Positions 31,943-39,973 of a DNA stretch of 64,000 nucleotides are shown here, one piece after another. The notes below the pieces were generated by a model. It was not told the origin of the DNA, searched no databases, and was given only the letters and a program-made list of their open reading frames with translations. Position numbers and translations under genes: made by a program. This stretch comes from JBCBKL01 sp038521825 (GTDB lineage: Bacteria > Pseudomonadota > Alphaproteobacteria > Rhodobacterales > Rhodobacteraceae): the NCBI GenBank assembly GCA_038521825.1, contig JBCBKL010000016.1, positions 38,443 to 102,442 on the forward strand, given 5' to 3'. Numbering within the stretch: the stretch's first letter is position 1; each line of letters opens with the position of its first letter.

Positions 31943-32805
31943 GGTTCCCTCCGTTCATCCAGCGGGATGGTGAGGCCATCGCGTCCGATGTCCAGTGGAC
32001 CGGCCCAGGTGCGTCTGACTTCGCGCTCCCAGTCGTTTTCGGTGAACTCAGGCAGGTCGCAGGGCACAAGATGATTGAGTGCGAGGTGCCCGACAGCCGC
32101 ATCCGTGGCAATCTGCCCGACGTCGTGTGCCGGGGCGTGCGATCGTTCCAGATGGATACGCAGGCGGTCATCTCCGTTGCCAACCCGTTCACAGATCATA
32201 TCGATGCCCGCAGTCAGCATCGCCTCATGGATCAACAGATCGGACCCTTGAGCAAAGTTGACCATTTCCGGCATGGGGGCTGTATCGCCTGACAGGGTGA
32301 CCGCGCGGCTGCCTTCAAAGCGCAGCGCATAGGTCTCATCGATGGGTGGATGAACGTTCTGCATCGTCCGCATTGTGATCGAGCCCAACTGGACTGTCTC
32401 TGATAGCGGTTTGATCTGGACCAGCTTGGCAAGCGGTGGACGCCCTTCGTCCCGCTGACGCAAGTCGATATCGAATGCCATCGATTGGAGGAAGTTGCGC
32501 CAATAATCCTGCAAGCCGCTTGGCCCGAAAACCGGGATCGGCGCAGTCAGTCCCGCCGTCCATGCCGTGTGGAGCAGGGGCCCAAGCTCAAGATAATGAT
32601 CGGAATGCAGGTGAGTGATGACGATCGCGTCGATATCGACCAGCGCCACACCAGCATCGCAGACTGCCCGCGCCGCGCCCAGCCCGGCATCGACGAGGAT
32701 CGTCTTCCCATCCATCTGGATGAGCGTCGCGGTTGGCATCGGGCTGCCTGGTCGGATCGCCGGGCCGCCCTTTGTTCCCAGCAGGGTCACTTGGCAGAAT
32801 GTCAT
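31939..32805 (-). CDS. MBL-fold metallo-hydrolase, RNase Z/arylsulfatase-like
   Basis: A 288-residue enzyme with an intact zinc motif ITHLHSDHYLELG (residues about 61-73), a further histidine in MQNVHPPIDET, an aspartate in AVTLSGDTAPMP and a C-terminal histidine in VGHLALNHLVP. This is the layout of the RNase Z/AtsA branch. The substrate in the homogentisate operon is unknown; a lactone or ester from aromatic breakdown is an inference. It overlaps the tiny membrane-protein gene and follows hmgA by 13 bases. Confidence 0.82.
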   Translation of the reverse strand: MTFCQVTLLGTKGGPAIRPGSPMPTATLIQMDGKTILVDAGLGAARAVCDAGVALVDIDAIVITHLHSDHYLELGPLLHTAWTAGLTAPIPVFGPSGLQDYWRNFLQSMAFDIDLRQRDEGRPPLAKLVQIKPLSETVQLGSITMRTMQNVHPPIDETYALRFEGSRAVTLSGDTAPMPEMVNFAQGSDLLIHEAMLTAGIDMICERVGNGDDRLRIHLERSHAPAHDVGQIATDAAVGHLALNHLVPCDLPEFTENDWEREVRRTWAGPLDIGRDGLTIPLDERREP

Positions 32806-32818
32806 CGTACCGCGCCGT

Positions 32819-34180
32819 TCATTTCAATCCCGGCCTACCGTCAAATTTTTTTTCAATGTCGGACCAGCAATCGATGTAATCGTCCTGCAGTGGCGCCTCA
32901 TTCGCCGCAAACGCTGTTAGATGTTGGGGAAAACGGGTTTCGAACATGAAGGACATCGTGTTGTCGAGCTTTTCGGCCTTGAGATCAGCGTTTGATGCCC
33001 CCTCGAACGCGTTCTTGTCTGGCCCGTGCGGCAGCATCATGTTGTGCAGTGACATGCCGCCCGGGACAAAGCCCTTTGGCTTGGCGTCATACTGGCCATA
33101 GATGTTGCCCATCAGCTCGGACATGATGTTTTTGTGATACCAGGGCGGGCGGAAGGTGTTTTCGGCCACCATCCAGCGTTCGCGGAAGAGGACAAAGTCG
33201 ATATTGGCGGTTCCCTCCACGCCGCTCGGGGCCGTCAGGACGGTAAAGATTGAGGGGTCCGGGTGATCGAAGAGGATGGCGCCGACGGGGCAATAGGTGC
33301 GCAGATCGTACTTCACGGGGGCATAGTTCCCATGCCATGCAACGACATCAAGGGGCGAATGGCCGATTTTGGTCCGATGGAATTGACCACACCATTTCAC
33401 GGTCATCGTGCTCGGCGTCTCACGGTCTTCGAACGCAGCGACGGGTGACAGGAAATCGCGGCGGTTGGCCATGCAGTTGGCACCAATCGGGCCACGGCCG
33501 GGCAGGGCGAATTTCTGGCCATAGTTCTCGCAGACGAACCCGCGAGCTGGGCCTTCGAGAAGCTCGACCCGGTAGACAAGACCGCGCGGGATGATCGCGA
33601 TTTCTTTTGGCTCAAGATCAATGACCCCAAGTTCCGTGCAGAACCGCAACCGCCCTTCCTGCGGCACGATCAACAGTTCGCTGTCGGCTGAGTAAAAATA
33701 GGCGTCGCGCATTGACGCCGTGACCAGATAGATATGGCTGGCCATCCCGATCTGGATGTTTACGTCCCCTGCGGTCGTCATGGTGCGCATGCCGGTCAGC
33801 CAGGTCAGATCGTCGTCTGAGTGAGGCACAGGATCCCACCGATACTGCCCAAGACTGGTTGCATCCGGATCCACATGCGGTGCCGATTTCCAATATGGCA
33901 GATCGATACGCTCGAACCTGTGCGTATGTTTGACCGATGGGCGGATCCGATAGCACCACGTGCGTTCGTTCTGGTGGTTTGGTGCTGTGAAGGCTGTGCC
34001 AGACAGCTGCTCACCATAAAGCCCGTAGTTGCATTTTTGTGGGGAGTTCTGCCCTTGAGGCAGCGCGCCGGGCAAGGCTTCGGTTTCGAAATCGTTGCCA
34101 AAGCCAGGCATGTAACCCTCGATGGTGCCGCCGTTCGACGGCGCCTGCACCAACCCGTGCGGAGACGTGACGCGGTTCAT
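32819..34180 (-). CDS. hmgA: Homogentisate 1,2-dioxygenase
   Basis: A 453-residue iron(II) dioxygenase that cleaves homogentisate to maleylacetoacetate. The ATG at 34180 has an AGGGAGG site; the longer frame is not used. Core motifs are GFGNDFETEALPGALPQGQNSPQKC at the N-terminus, VVAWHGNYAPVKYDL, and the iron ligands in FRPPWYHKNIMSELMG (His and Glu) and GMSLHNMMLPHGPD (His). It is the first gene of the minus-strand operon and faces a MarR regulator. Confidence 0.96.
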   Translation of the reverse strand: MNRVTSPHGLVQAPSNGGTIEGYMPGFGNDFETEALPGALPQGQNSPQKCNYGLYGEQLSGTAFTAPNHQNERTWCYRIRPSVKHTHRFERIDLPYWKSAPHVDPDATSLGQYRWDPVPHSDDDLTWLTGMRTMTTAGDVNIQIGMASHIYLVTASMRDAYFYSADSELLIVPQEGRLRFCTELGVIDLEPKEIAIIPRGLVYRVELLEGPARGFVCENYGQKFALPGRGPIGANCMANRRDFLSPVAAFEDRETPSTMTVKWCGQFHRTKIGHSPLDVVAWHGNYAPVKYDLRTYCPVGAILFDHPDPSIFTVLTAPSGVEGTANIDFVLFRERWMVAENTFRPPWYHKNIMSELMGNIYGQYDAKPKGFVPGGMSLHNMMLPHGPDKNAFEGASNADLKAEKLDNTMSFMFETRFPQHLTAFAANEAPLQDDYIDCWSDIEKKFDGRPGLK

Positions 34181-34215
34181 CGGAAACCTCCCTTGATTGA
34201 TACGCCTTGACCTAA

Positions 34216-34233
34216 TAGTTGATTTTGTAACTA
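34216..34233. promoter_or_regulatory. Inverted repeat in the hmgA-marR intergenic region
   Basis: TAGTT (34216-34220) and AACTA (34229-34233) form an inverted repeat separated by 8 bases, within the 68-base gap between hmgA and the divergent MarR gene. MarR proteins bind such short palindromes; the site would allow repression of both genes. Confidence 0.45.
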
Positions 34234-34248
34234 ACAAGACACCGGACA

Positions 34249-34683
34249 ATGACAAAAGATCCTGATTTCGACCTGCAGACCTTTCTTCCCTACCTGCTCG
34301 CTCAGGCGGCTGAGACGTCGAGCCTGGATTTCCAGCGTCTCTATAAGGATCGCTACGGGATGCTGCGGACCGAATGGCGGGTCCTGTTTCATCTTGGCAT
34401 ATATGGGCGGATGACCGCGTCGGACATTGGCGCGCGAGCCAAGATCCACAAAACCAAGATCAGCCGTGCCGTTCAACGGCTCGCCGAGCGCAGGTTTCTG
34501 ACCCGCACACGGGACGAACAGGATCGCCGCGTCGAACATTTGGAACTGACCGCGGGCGGCCGGGCGGCCTATGAGGATCTCAGGCGCATCGCCCGCGACT
34601 ATGATGTGATGCTGACCGAAGGGTTGTCACCAGACGAAGTTGCCGTTCTGCGCAAGGCGCTGAAGCATCTGGCGGCGGTATGA
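34249..34683 (+). CDS. MarR family transcriptional regulator of the homogentisate operon
   Basis: A 144-residue winged-helix protein divergent from hmgA. It has SDIGARAKIHKTKISRAVQRLAERRFLTRTRDEQDRRVEHLELT, with the wing DEQDRR. Its position and the inverted repeat between the two genes suggest that it represses hmgA and the downstream genes until an intermediate such as homogentisate accumulates. This is similar in arrangement to HmgR-type control in pseudomonads, although HmgR there is an IclR protein. Confidence 0.82.
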   Translation: MTKDPDFDLQTFLPYLLAQAAETSSLDFQRLYKDRYGMLRTEWRVLFHLGIYGRMTASDIGARAKIHKTKISRAVQRLAERRFLTRTRDEQDRRVEHLELTAGGRAAYEDLRRIARDYDVMLTEGLSPDEVAVLRKALKHLAAV

Positions 34684-34717
34684 TTGGACCCGGCGGAAAC
34701 CGCCGGATCCGATTGCG

Positions 34718-35530
34718 TCAGGCTTTGAAACGGCGCCAGCCCATGAGGCCAAGAGCGGCCAATAACAGCGGCGCGGATGCCGGGAGCGGGATCGGATTGA
34801 CCTCGCTGATCGAAATGGTCACGAAGCTGGGATTCGACGTGTCCGAGAAGAAATCGAGCAGGGTCGCATCGCCGAGGATGTCGCCCGTAACCAGCTCCTG
34901 GCCAGCAAACTCAGTCAGGTCCTGAACCGGGGTGATGATCCCGTTTTCCGCATCGCCCAGGCTGATGTCTTCGTTGGCAAGAAATGCTGCGCCTGTTAGA
35001 CCGTTCACCTCGGTTCCGGCATCGTAAGTCTGCTCGCGCGTCACTTCGATGATCTGGTCCCCCAGAAAGTTGCCAGACGAGTCGAACAGCTGGATCGGGT
35101 CGTCACTGCCGATGAAGGTGTCGTTCGACGGCAGCACCATCGAAAGGAACGTCAGAAACAGCGCGTCTGTCGGATTGAGGGTGATCTGGGCGCTTTCCGA
35201 CTCGCCGGGCTGGATGGGCGGTGCGCCGGTAGGCGAGGCGATTACGAGCCCTTGTGAGTTCGGATCAGCCGCAAGGCGTTCGCCTGCAACCACACCGGCC
35301 ATGCCGGTTTCGGCAATCTCTTCGACCCCGGGCGACGCGGCTTCACCGGCATTGAACGCGTCGAACTGATCGTTATGAAAACCCAGATATAGCGGCGTGA
35401 TCGAAAACCCGCCAGCCGGCTGATTATTGGTCACCGTGATATTGAGCGTGGTCGCAGCTGCTGCGGTCGATAGGCCGCAGGCGACGATCACAGCGCTGAA
35501 ACGCGCCGAAACCTTGGACACAAATCGCAT
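34718..35530 (-). CDS. Spondin-domain protein with VPLPA-CTERM sorting signal
   Basis: A 270-residue secreted protein (ATG 35530 with GGGAG upstream). Signal peptide ends in STAAA. The mature body begins TTLNITVTNNQPAGGFSITPLYLGFHNDQFDAFNAGE, the typical Spondin_N start. The C-terminus is PIPLPASAPLLLAALGLMGWRRFKA, a VPLPA-CTERM tripartite tail (motif, membrane helix, basic end), processed by an exosortase/rhombosortase-type system. It is likely anchored or released at the surface. No sorting enzyme gene is in the window. Confidence 0.82.
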   Translation of the reverse strand: MRFVSKVSARFSAVIVACGLSTAAAATTLNITVTNNQPAGGFSITPLYLGFHNDQFDAFNAGEAASPGVEEIAETGMAGVVAGERLAADPNSQGLVIASPTGAPPIQPGESESAQITLNPTDALFLTFLSMVLPSNDTFIGSDDPIQLFDSSGNFLGDQIIEVTREQTYDAGTEVNGLTGAAFLANEDISLGDAENGIITPVQDLTEFAGQELVTGDILGDATLLDFFSDTSNPSFVTISISEVNPIPLPASAPLLLAALGLMGWRRFKA

Positions 35531-35700
35531 GGAAAAACTCCCGTTTTGAATGGACAAACCCGCAGGGCCGCCTGCGGATACGTCTGGCCTAGCAGGGAGT
35601 GCCGCTCGCGCAGGGACACGAGCGCGTGAGAACCGAGTCCCTTGCGAAGATGTGACGAAAAGCCAAAATCACGTGATCGGCCTAAGACCGCCGGACGGGG

Positions 35701-36510
35701 TCAGAAGTCGACTTCGACATCCGGCAGATTCAGTGCTTTCACGAGGTCGCGCAGTTCTTGCCGGGCAGCGACGTTCGAGATGTTGAGCTGTTTGACCCCG
35801 ATATCCTTAAGGTCCAACAGGGTCAGGCCGCGCGGGAAAAGCTCTCGGAAGATGACGCGCTCCGAAAATCCGGGTGCGATGCGGAAGCCGATGCGCTTGG
35901 CGAGGTTCTTGAGCGCGCCCTCCATCTTTTCCTTGTTCACCATCCGCTGCGCACCAAGGCGGTTGCGCACGACAATCCAGTCGATGGGTTGCAGACCGGC
36001 CTGCGCCCGCAATTGCCGGGCGCTCCACACCATTTCGGAATAGACCGAAGGCCCCATGATCTCGGTGCCGGTTGGATCGGTGCGGGCCAGCAGATCGAAA
36101 TCGATGAAACTGTCGTTGAGTGGAGTGATCAGCGTGTCGGCCAGGGAATGCGCGACCTGGCTCAGTCGCGTGTGCGAACCGGGGCAGTCGATCAGGATAA
36201 AGTCGCTGTCCGGTTCAAGCGACGCAACGGCAGCGGAGAGTCGATGATCATAGATGTTTTCGCCCGGCCGCAGTTTCGCGGCATCGATTTCGGGCAGATC
36301 ATGCACATCTGGCGTGGGCAAGGTGAGCCCCGACTGTTTTAGGAATTCGCGTCGGTTTTCTACGTATCGTCCGAATGTTCGTTGCCTCAGGTCGAGGTCG
36401 AGCGCGCTGACCTTGTGACCAAGCCGCGCGAGCGAGGTCGCGACATGCATCGACACTGTCGATTTGCCTGCACCGCCCTTTTCGTTACCGACCACAATGA
36501 TATGTGCCAT
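35701..36510 (-). CDS. mipZ: Division-plane positioning ATPase MipZ
   Basis: A 269-residue ParA-family ATPase. It has the deviant Walker A KGGAGKSTVSMH, the A' motif ALDLDLRQRTFGRYVENRREFL and a C-terminal region (VKQLNISNVAARQELRDLVKAL) found in MipZ. In alphaproteobacteria MipZ binds ParB near the origin and forms a gradient that blocks FtsZ assembly away from midcell. It stands alone here (no parB), which is the usual MipZ arrangement. Confidence 0.9.
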   Translation of the reverse strand: MAHIIVVGNEKGGAGKSTVSMHVATSLARLGHKVSALDLDLRQRTFGRYVENRREFLKQSGLTLPTPDVHDLPEIDAAKLRPGENIYDHRLSAAVASLEPDSDFILIDCPGSHTRLSQVAHSLADTLITPLNDSFIDFDLLARTDPTGTEIMGPSVYSEMVWSARQLRAQAGLQPIDWIVVRNRLGAQRMVNKEKMEGALKNLAKRIGFRIAPGFSERVIFRELFPRGLTLLDLKDIGVKQLNISNVAARQELRDLVKALNLPDVEVDF

Positions 36511-36819
36511 TGGACGTTGCCTCAGCCCGTGTTATTTGTGCGCATCCCTGACGGATGCATTCTGCCATTTAACGCTGCTTGGACCATGGTACGTCAGCCC
36601 GGCCCCCTAGCGTTATTAAGGCTTCTCAGACCCGAATCGCCGAAAAATCCAACAGGATCAAGCTGTGTTGTGCAGCCGACGTACAGTCATTTGGTTAATT
36701 GAGGTTTTCAAAACACGATAAGTGCGTATGCAGTTAGCTGCTTCGAAATTCCAGTGCGGGGGCAGTAAAGTCCCGAAAGGCCATTCCGACGCTATCCCAT
36801 TTTTGTGAAAGACTGGTTT
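36511..36819. other. Intergenic region upstream of mipZ
   Basis: No gene or clear structured RNA recognised. It carries the mipZ promoter on the minus strand, but no unambiguous -35/-10 pair stands out. Confidence 0.4.
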
Positions 36820-37695
36820 CTATGCTCGCATGGAGGCACCGTCGGCTTCACCACCGGTCAGCATCGCGCGTTGTGCGTCCTTATGGATCTCTCCAAGCGT
36901 GAGCAGGTCGAAATTTGGGAAGTCCCGTTCGAGCGCAAGCTGTGTTTCCTTGCTGTGATCGCCGTCCCACCGGACCCCGGACGCCTCGAGAAATTTCCGG
37001 ATCTTTCGTTGGGCGCGGAATGCGGTATCGGAACTAGCGGTGAACGTCTGGATGAACGAATGCAGGCTCGGGTCCGACACGTAGGCAAACCGACGCCCTG
37101 CCGCGATATGGGCAAAGCCAAACACGTTCTTTTGTGCTGGTCCATCAGTGGCAAATGCAAATCCCGCCCCCGTCAGATTGCGGTACATCGGATTACATCG
37201 GACGTCGGTCTGGTCGTCATAAAGCATAAGGCCGCGCGGGAGGGTTAGCACCATACGATCCTGCAGCACCGAATCCCACTTGCGCAGGCGGGCGATGAAG
37301 TTCTGTGACAGGGCATCGTCGTCATCGATCCTGAATTGAAGCAGCCCTCTTCCCGCAAGTTTTGGGTCGAGGGTATACCGGTGCATCTCAGCCGCAAGGT
37401 TCTCTTGCTCCGATAGCACGAGCTCAATCTGCGGAACCGTCTTGCAGAGGGCGGTGAGACGTTCCCGATAGGGTTCTGGCATCACCATGGAACTGAGAAC
37501 GATCAGGCGATAATCTGGATCGGTTTGCGCCGCCATGCTGGGCAGAAAAAGGCGTTCGAAAAGTGCAAACCGCGCCTCCATGCGGGCAGGGTTATACAGC
37601 GCTTCGAATGCGACCTCCTTGTCGTCAAAGCTAATCTTGGTGTCACTGCGCCCAAAAAAAGAAAAGCGGCAAAATCCGATGATTTCGCGTGCCAT
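36820..37695 (-). CDS. Putative rhamnosyltransferase/glycosyltransferase-like protein
   Basis: A 291-residue protein from ATG 37695 (AAAGGAG upstream). It reads REIIGFCRFSFFGRSDTKI, then EARFALFERLFLPSMAAQTDPDYRLIVLSS, LLQFRIDDDDALSQNFI and later VRWDGDHSKETQLALERDFPN. The RIDDDDAL segment resembles the metal-binding DXD element of the putative rhamnosyl transferase (DUF3118-type) family of marine alphaproteobacteria. Catalytic activity is inferred only. It is followed by no obvious partner gene and may act on a surface polysaccharide. Confidence 0.65.
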   Translation of the reverse strand: MAREIIGFCRFSFFGRSDTKISFDDKEVAFEALYNPARMEARFALFERLFLPSMAAQTDPDYRLIVLSSMVMPEPYRERLTALCKTVPQIELVLSEQENLAAEMHRYTLDPKLAGRGLLQFRIDDDDALSQNFIARLRKWDSVLQDRMVLTLPRGLMLYDDQTDVRCNPMYRNLTGAGFAFATDGPAQKNVFGFAHIAAGRRFAYVSDPSLHSFIQTFTASSDTAFRAQRKIRKFLEASGVRWDGDHSKETQLALERDFPNFDLLTLGEIHKDAQRAMLTGGEADGASMRA

Positions 37696-37996
37696 CGACT
37701 GCTCCTTTGGGGGTTTCAGCGCACGTCCTTTTTCAGGGTGGCCGGCGCTTGCCCCTTGTCCATTCGGAGGTTCCGCCCGTCCTGGCACGGAAGCCGCCTG
37801 CCAACTATCCTCGGACCGGGCATTCTGCCTGACCCCTCAAACAAACAACGCTGCCGGTAACTCTAGCGTCCTTAGAAGGCGAAAGATTGGCGCGAATTTG
37901 ATTAAAGACGATATTATTGGGCTGGTTGAATTTGTCCAGTTGGCTCAACTCGCGGTCGGGCCGCCACTGAATCCATCGGAACCGACTGGTCCAAAC
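37696..37996. other. Intergenic region between the glycosyltransferase and rpmE terminator
   Basis: No gene recognised in this ~300-base stretch. It includes the upstream region of the glycosyltransferase on the minus strand and ends at the rpmE terminator. Confidence 0.4.
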
Positions 37997-38023
37997 AAAA
38001 AAGGCCGCCCCAACGGGACGGCC
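37997..38023 (-). terminator. Rho-independent terminator of rplS-rpmE
   Basis: On the minus strand GGCCGTCCC (38023-38015) pairs with GGGGCGGCC (38011-38003) with one G-U pair, loop GTT, followed by six T (38002-37997). It lies 22 bases past the rpmE stop. Confidence 0.85.
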
Positions 38024-38045
38024 CAAACATTTGGATTTGCGCTGC

Positions 38046-38267
38046 TTAGAAGCCCAGACCGGCGTATTTGTTCTTGAACTTGGAAACGCGGCCGCCGGTA
38101 TCCATCAGGCGCGTGCCGCCACCCGTCCACGCCGGGTGCGAAGAGGGGTCGATATCCAAGGCCAGCGTATCGCCTTCGTTGCCCCAAGTCGATTTCATCT
38201 GAACGACGGTGCCGTCGGTCATTTTGACGTCGATGATGTGGTAGTCGGGATGCGTATCGGCTCTCAT
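38046..38267 (-). CDS. rpmE: 50S ribosomal protein L31
   Basis: A 73-residue ribosomal protein. It begins MRADTHPDYHIIDVKMTDGTVVQMKSTWGNEGDTLALDIDPSSHPAWTGG, a pattern of the alphaproteobacterial L31 that has lost the zinc cysteines. Its start overlaps the rplS stop (ATGA). A strong terminator follows. Confidence 0.95.
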   Translation of the reverse strand: MRADTHPDYHIIDVKMTDGTVVQMKSTWGNEGDTLALDIDPSSHPAWTGGGTRLMDTGGRVSKFKNKYAGLGF

Positions 38268-38650
38268 GCTTGCGCTCCTTCGGACTTGGGTTTGTAATTC
38301 GTGACTTCCGCGATCCTGGCAGACTTACCACGGCGTGAGCGGAGATAGTATAGTTTCGCGCGGCGTACGCGGCCACGGCGGACAACGGTGATGCTGTCGA
38401 TGTTGGTCGAATACAGCGGGAAAACCCGCTCGACGCCTTCGCCAAAGCTGATCTTGCGGACAGTAAACGAACCGGCAATGCCATCGCCGTTCTTGCGGCT
38501 GATGCAGACACCTTCGTAGTTCTGCACCCGCGTCCGCGAGCCTTCGGTCACTTTATATCCGACGCGGATGGTGTCGCCGGCCTTGAAATCGGGAACGGCC
38601 TTCCCGAGCGAGGCGATCTGTTCCGCCTCAAGCTGTGCAATCAGGTCCAT
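38264..38650 (-). CDS. rplS: 50S ribosomal protein L19
   Basis: A 128-residue protein. The ATG at 38650 has AGGAG at a normal distance; a longer frame is not supported. It shows DLIAQLEAEQIASLGK, FKAGDTIRVGYKVTEGSRTRVQNYEGVCI and the conserved VRRGRVRRAKLYYLRSRRGKSARI. L19 lies at the 30S/50S interface. It is normally with rpsP-rimM-trmD; here those genes are separated from it by about 6 kb of other genes. Confidence 0.96.
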   Translation of the reverse strand: MDLIAQLEAEQIASLGKAVPDFKAGDTIRVGYKVTEGSRTRVQNYEGVCISRKNGDGIAGSFTVRKISFGEGVERVFPLYSTNIDSITVVRRGRVRRAKLYYLRSRRGKSARIAEVTNYKPKSEGAQA

Positions 38651-38896
38651 CAGACCTACTCCTATCTGGCGTGGGTATGCCCACAACGTGATTTCCCGCC
38701 TCAGAGCTCTGCGTCTTCACCGGGTCCGCAGTTGCGCCCGCCAGAGATCAGGTCGTCGTTCCTTTTAATGTTTGATGCGCCTTGTAGGATCGGAAGGACA
38801 ATCCACGCGCCAAACCGTCCGGCCGAGATTCCCCACCGAACTCGGGCCGTATAGGCCGGGTTTTTGATCTTTGCAAGCGGAACCGCGCCCGACTTG

Positions 38897-39973
38897 TCAG
38901 GGCTCTCCGCGCATGCTCCAGAAGAACAGATCGAGTTTCTGGCTGCGGGGTGCGGCCCCGAAGGTCGCGATATAGGCGCGGTCAAGCAGGCTGTCGGAGG
39001 TCGCGATCTCTCGATTGAGAACTTCGAAAAAGCGGCCGATCAACAGCGCCTTCTCTTGTTGGCCATAATCGATATCGGCGAAAATCGCGTAGCGGTCATT
39101 GGTAAAGCTGCGGGCTCCACTGGACCATTGGCATCCCGTGTTCTCACGCGCATGGGTGGCAATGATTTCGATATCTCCGACATAAAAGTCGATGGCCCCG
39201 TCGCAGAATTTCTCGGCCACTTCGTCGTGGGTATTGGCCGACCACAGGATGCCGTGAGGCTTGTTAGAGGCATCCGGCGGCGGACAATTCTCGCGCGCTG
39301 CGGTCGGATTGCGCAGGGCGGTTATGATCTGATCGCGGTACTTCTTCCATTCGCCGGCATCGAGGATGCTCTGAACGCCTCCGGTCAGTGCGTTGGTCGT
39401 TCCGACAAATCCCATCAGCGCCTTGTCTGGGCGGCAAAGCGTGTTGGAGGAGGGCGGGACGGAATGCCTGAGCGAAAGATACCCGACACCTGTCATGAAG
39501 AGCGGCGGCGAGACAGCAAATTGCCGGACGCGATCGCGCGTGATGCTTGCCGGGTCGCAGAGGATATCAACCTCTTCACCCAGCAGGTCGAAACGGTCGA
39601 GCACAACGGTATCGGTTGTTTCCTTCTGGGCAAGCGCCCTTCTCGCTGCCATCGTTGTATCGATGTTGACCGTCTTGATCTGGTTGGCATGCAGCGGCGG
39701 TGACCGCCCGTCGTCGATCAGCATCTGCTTAAGAACCTCGTCGCAGATATAGACCATATACCCATCATAGCCCTTGGCCCGCAGCGGCCCGGACTTGGTC
39801 GAGATGTTGGGCGACAAGACACTGGTGTAGTATGAAAACGGACGCGCCGAACCCCGGACGCCGATGCGCAGTTCGACACTGACCTCGCGGTCCGGATCCA
39901 CGCGCGTGGTCCCTTGCGCTGTCACGGCGCCCGCGCTGCAAACGAGAAGAAGAATGGCCAAAAGTCGCATCAT
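38897..39973 (-). CDS. Periplasmic solute-binding (family 3-like) protein
   Basis: A 358-residue exported protein (signal MMRLLAILLLVCSAGAVTAQ) whose ATG overlaps the stop of the large membrane protein gene. It resembles amino-acid binding proteins: IGVRGSARPFSYY, GYDGYMVYICDEVLKQML, VDILCDPASITRDRVRQFAVSPPLFMTGVGYL and DEVAEKFCDGAIDFYVGDIEIIATHA. There are several cysteines in the mature part (a periplasmic disulphide-bonded protein), and the family-typical hinge around FYVGD is present. No ABC permease or ATPase is adjacent, so it may serve as a sensor domain partner of the membrane protein. Ligand unknown. Confidence 0.65.
   Translation of the reverse strand: MMRLLAILLLVCSAGAVTAQGTTRVDPDREVSVELRIGVRGSARPFSYYTSVLSPNISTKSGPLRAKGYDGYMVYICDEVLKQMLIDDGRSPPLHANQIKTVNIDTTMAARRALAQKETTDTVVLDRFDLLGEEVDILCDPASITRDRVRQFAVSPPLFMTGVGYLSLRHSVPPSSNTLCRPDKALMGFVGTTNALTGGVQSILDAGEWKKYRDQIITALRNPTAARENCPPPDASNKPHGILWSANTHDEVAEKFCDGAIDFYVGDIEIIATHARENTGCQWSSGARSFTNDRYAIFADIDYGQQEKALLIGRFFEVLNREIATSDSLLDRAYIATFGAAPRSQKLDLFFWSMRGEP

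Noticed and set aside
38701..38985. 94-codon minus-strand frame after rplS
   Set aside because: Starts only at a TTG, overlaps the solute-binding protein end by 89 bases, has no ribosome-binding site and no recognisable domain.
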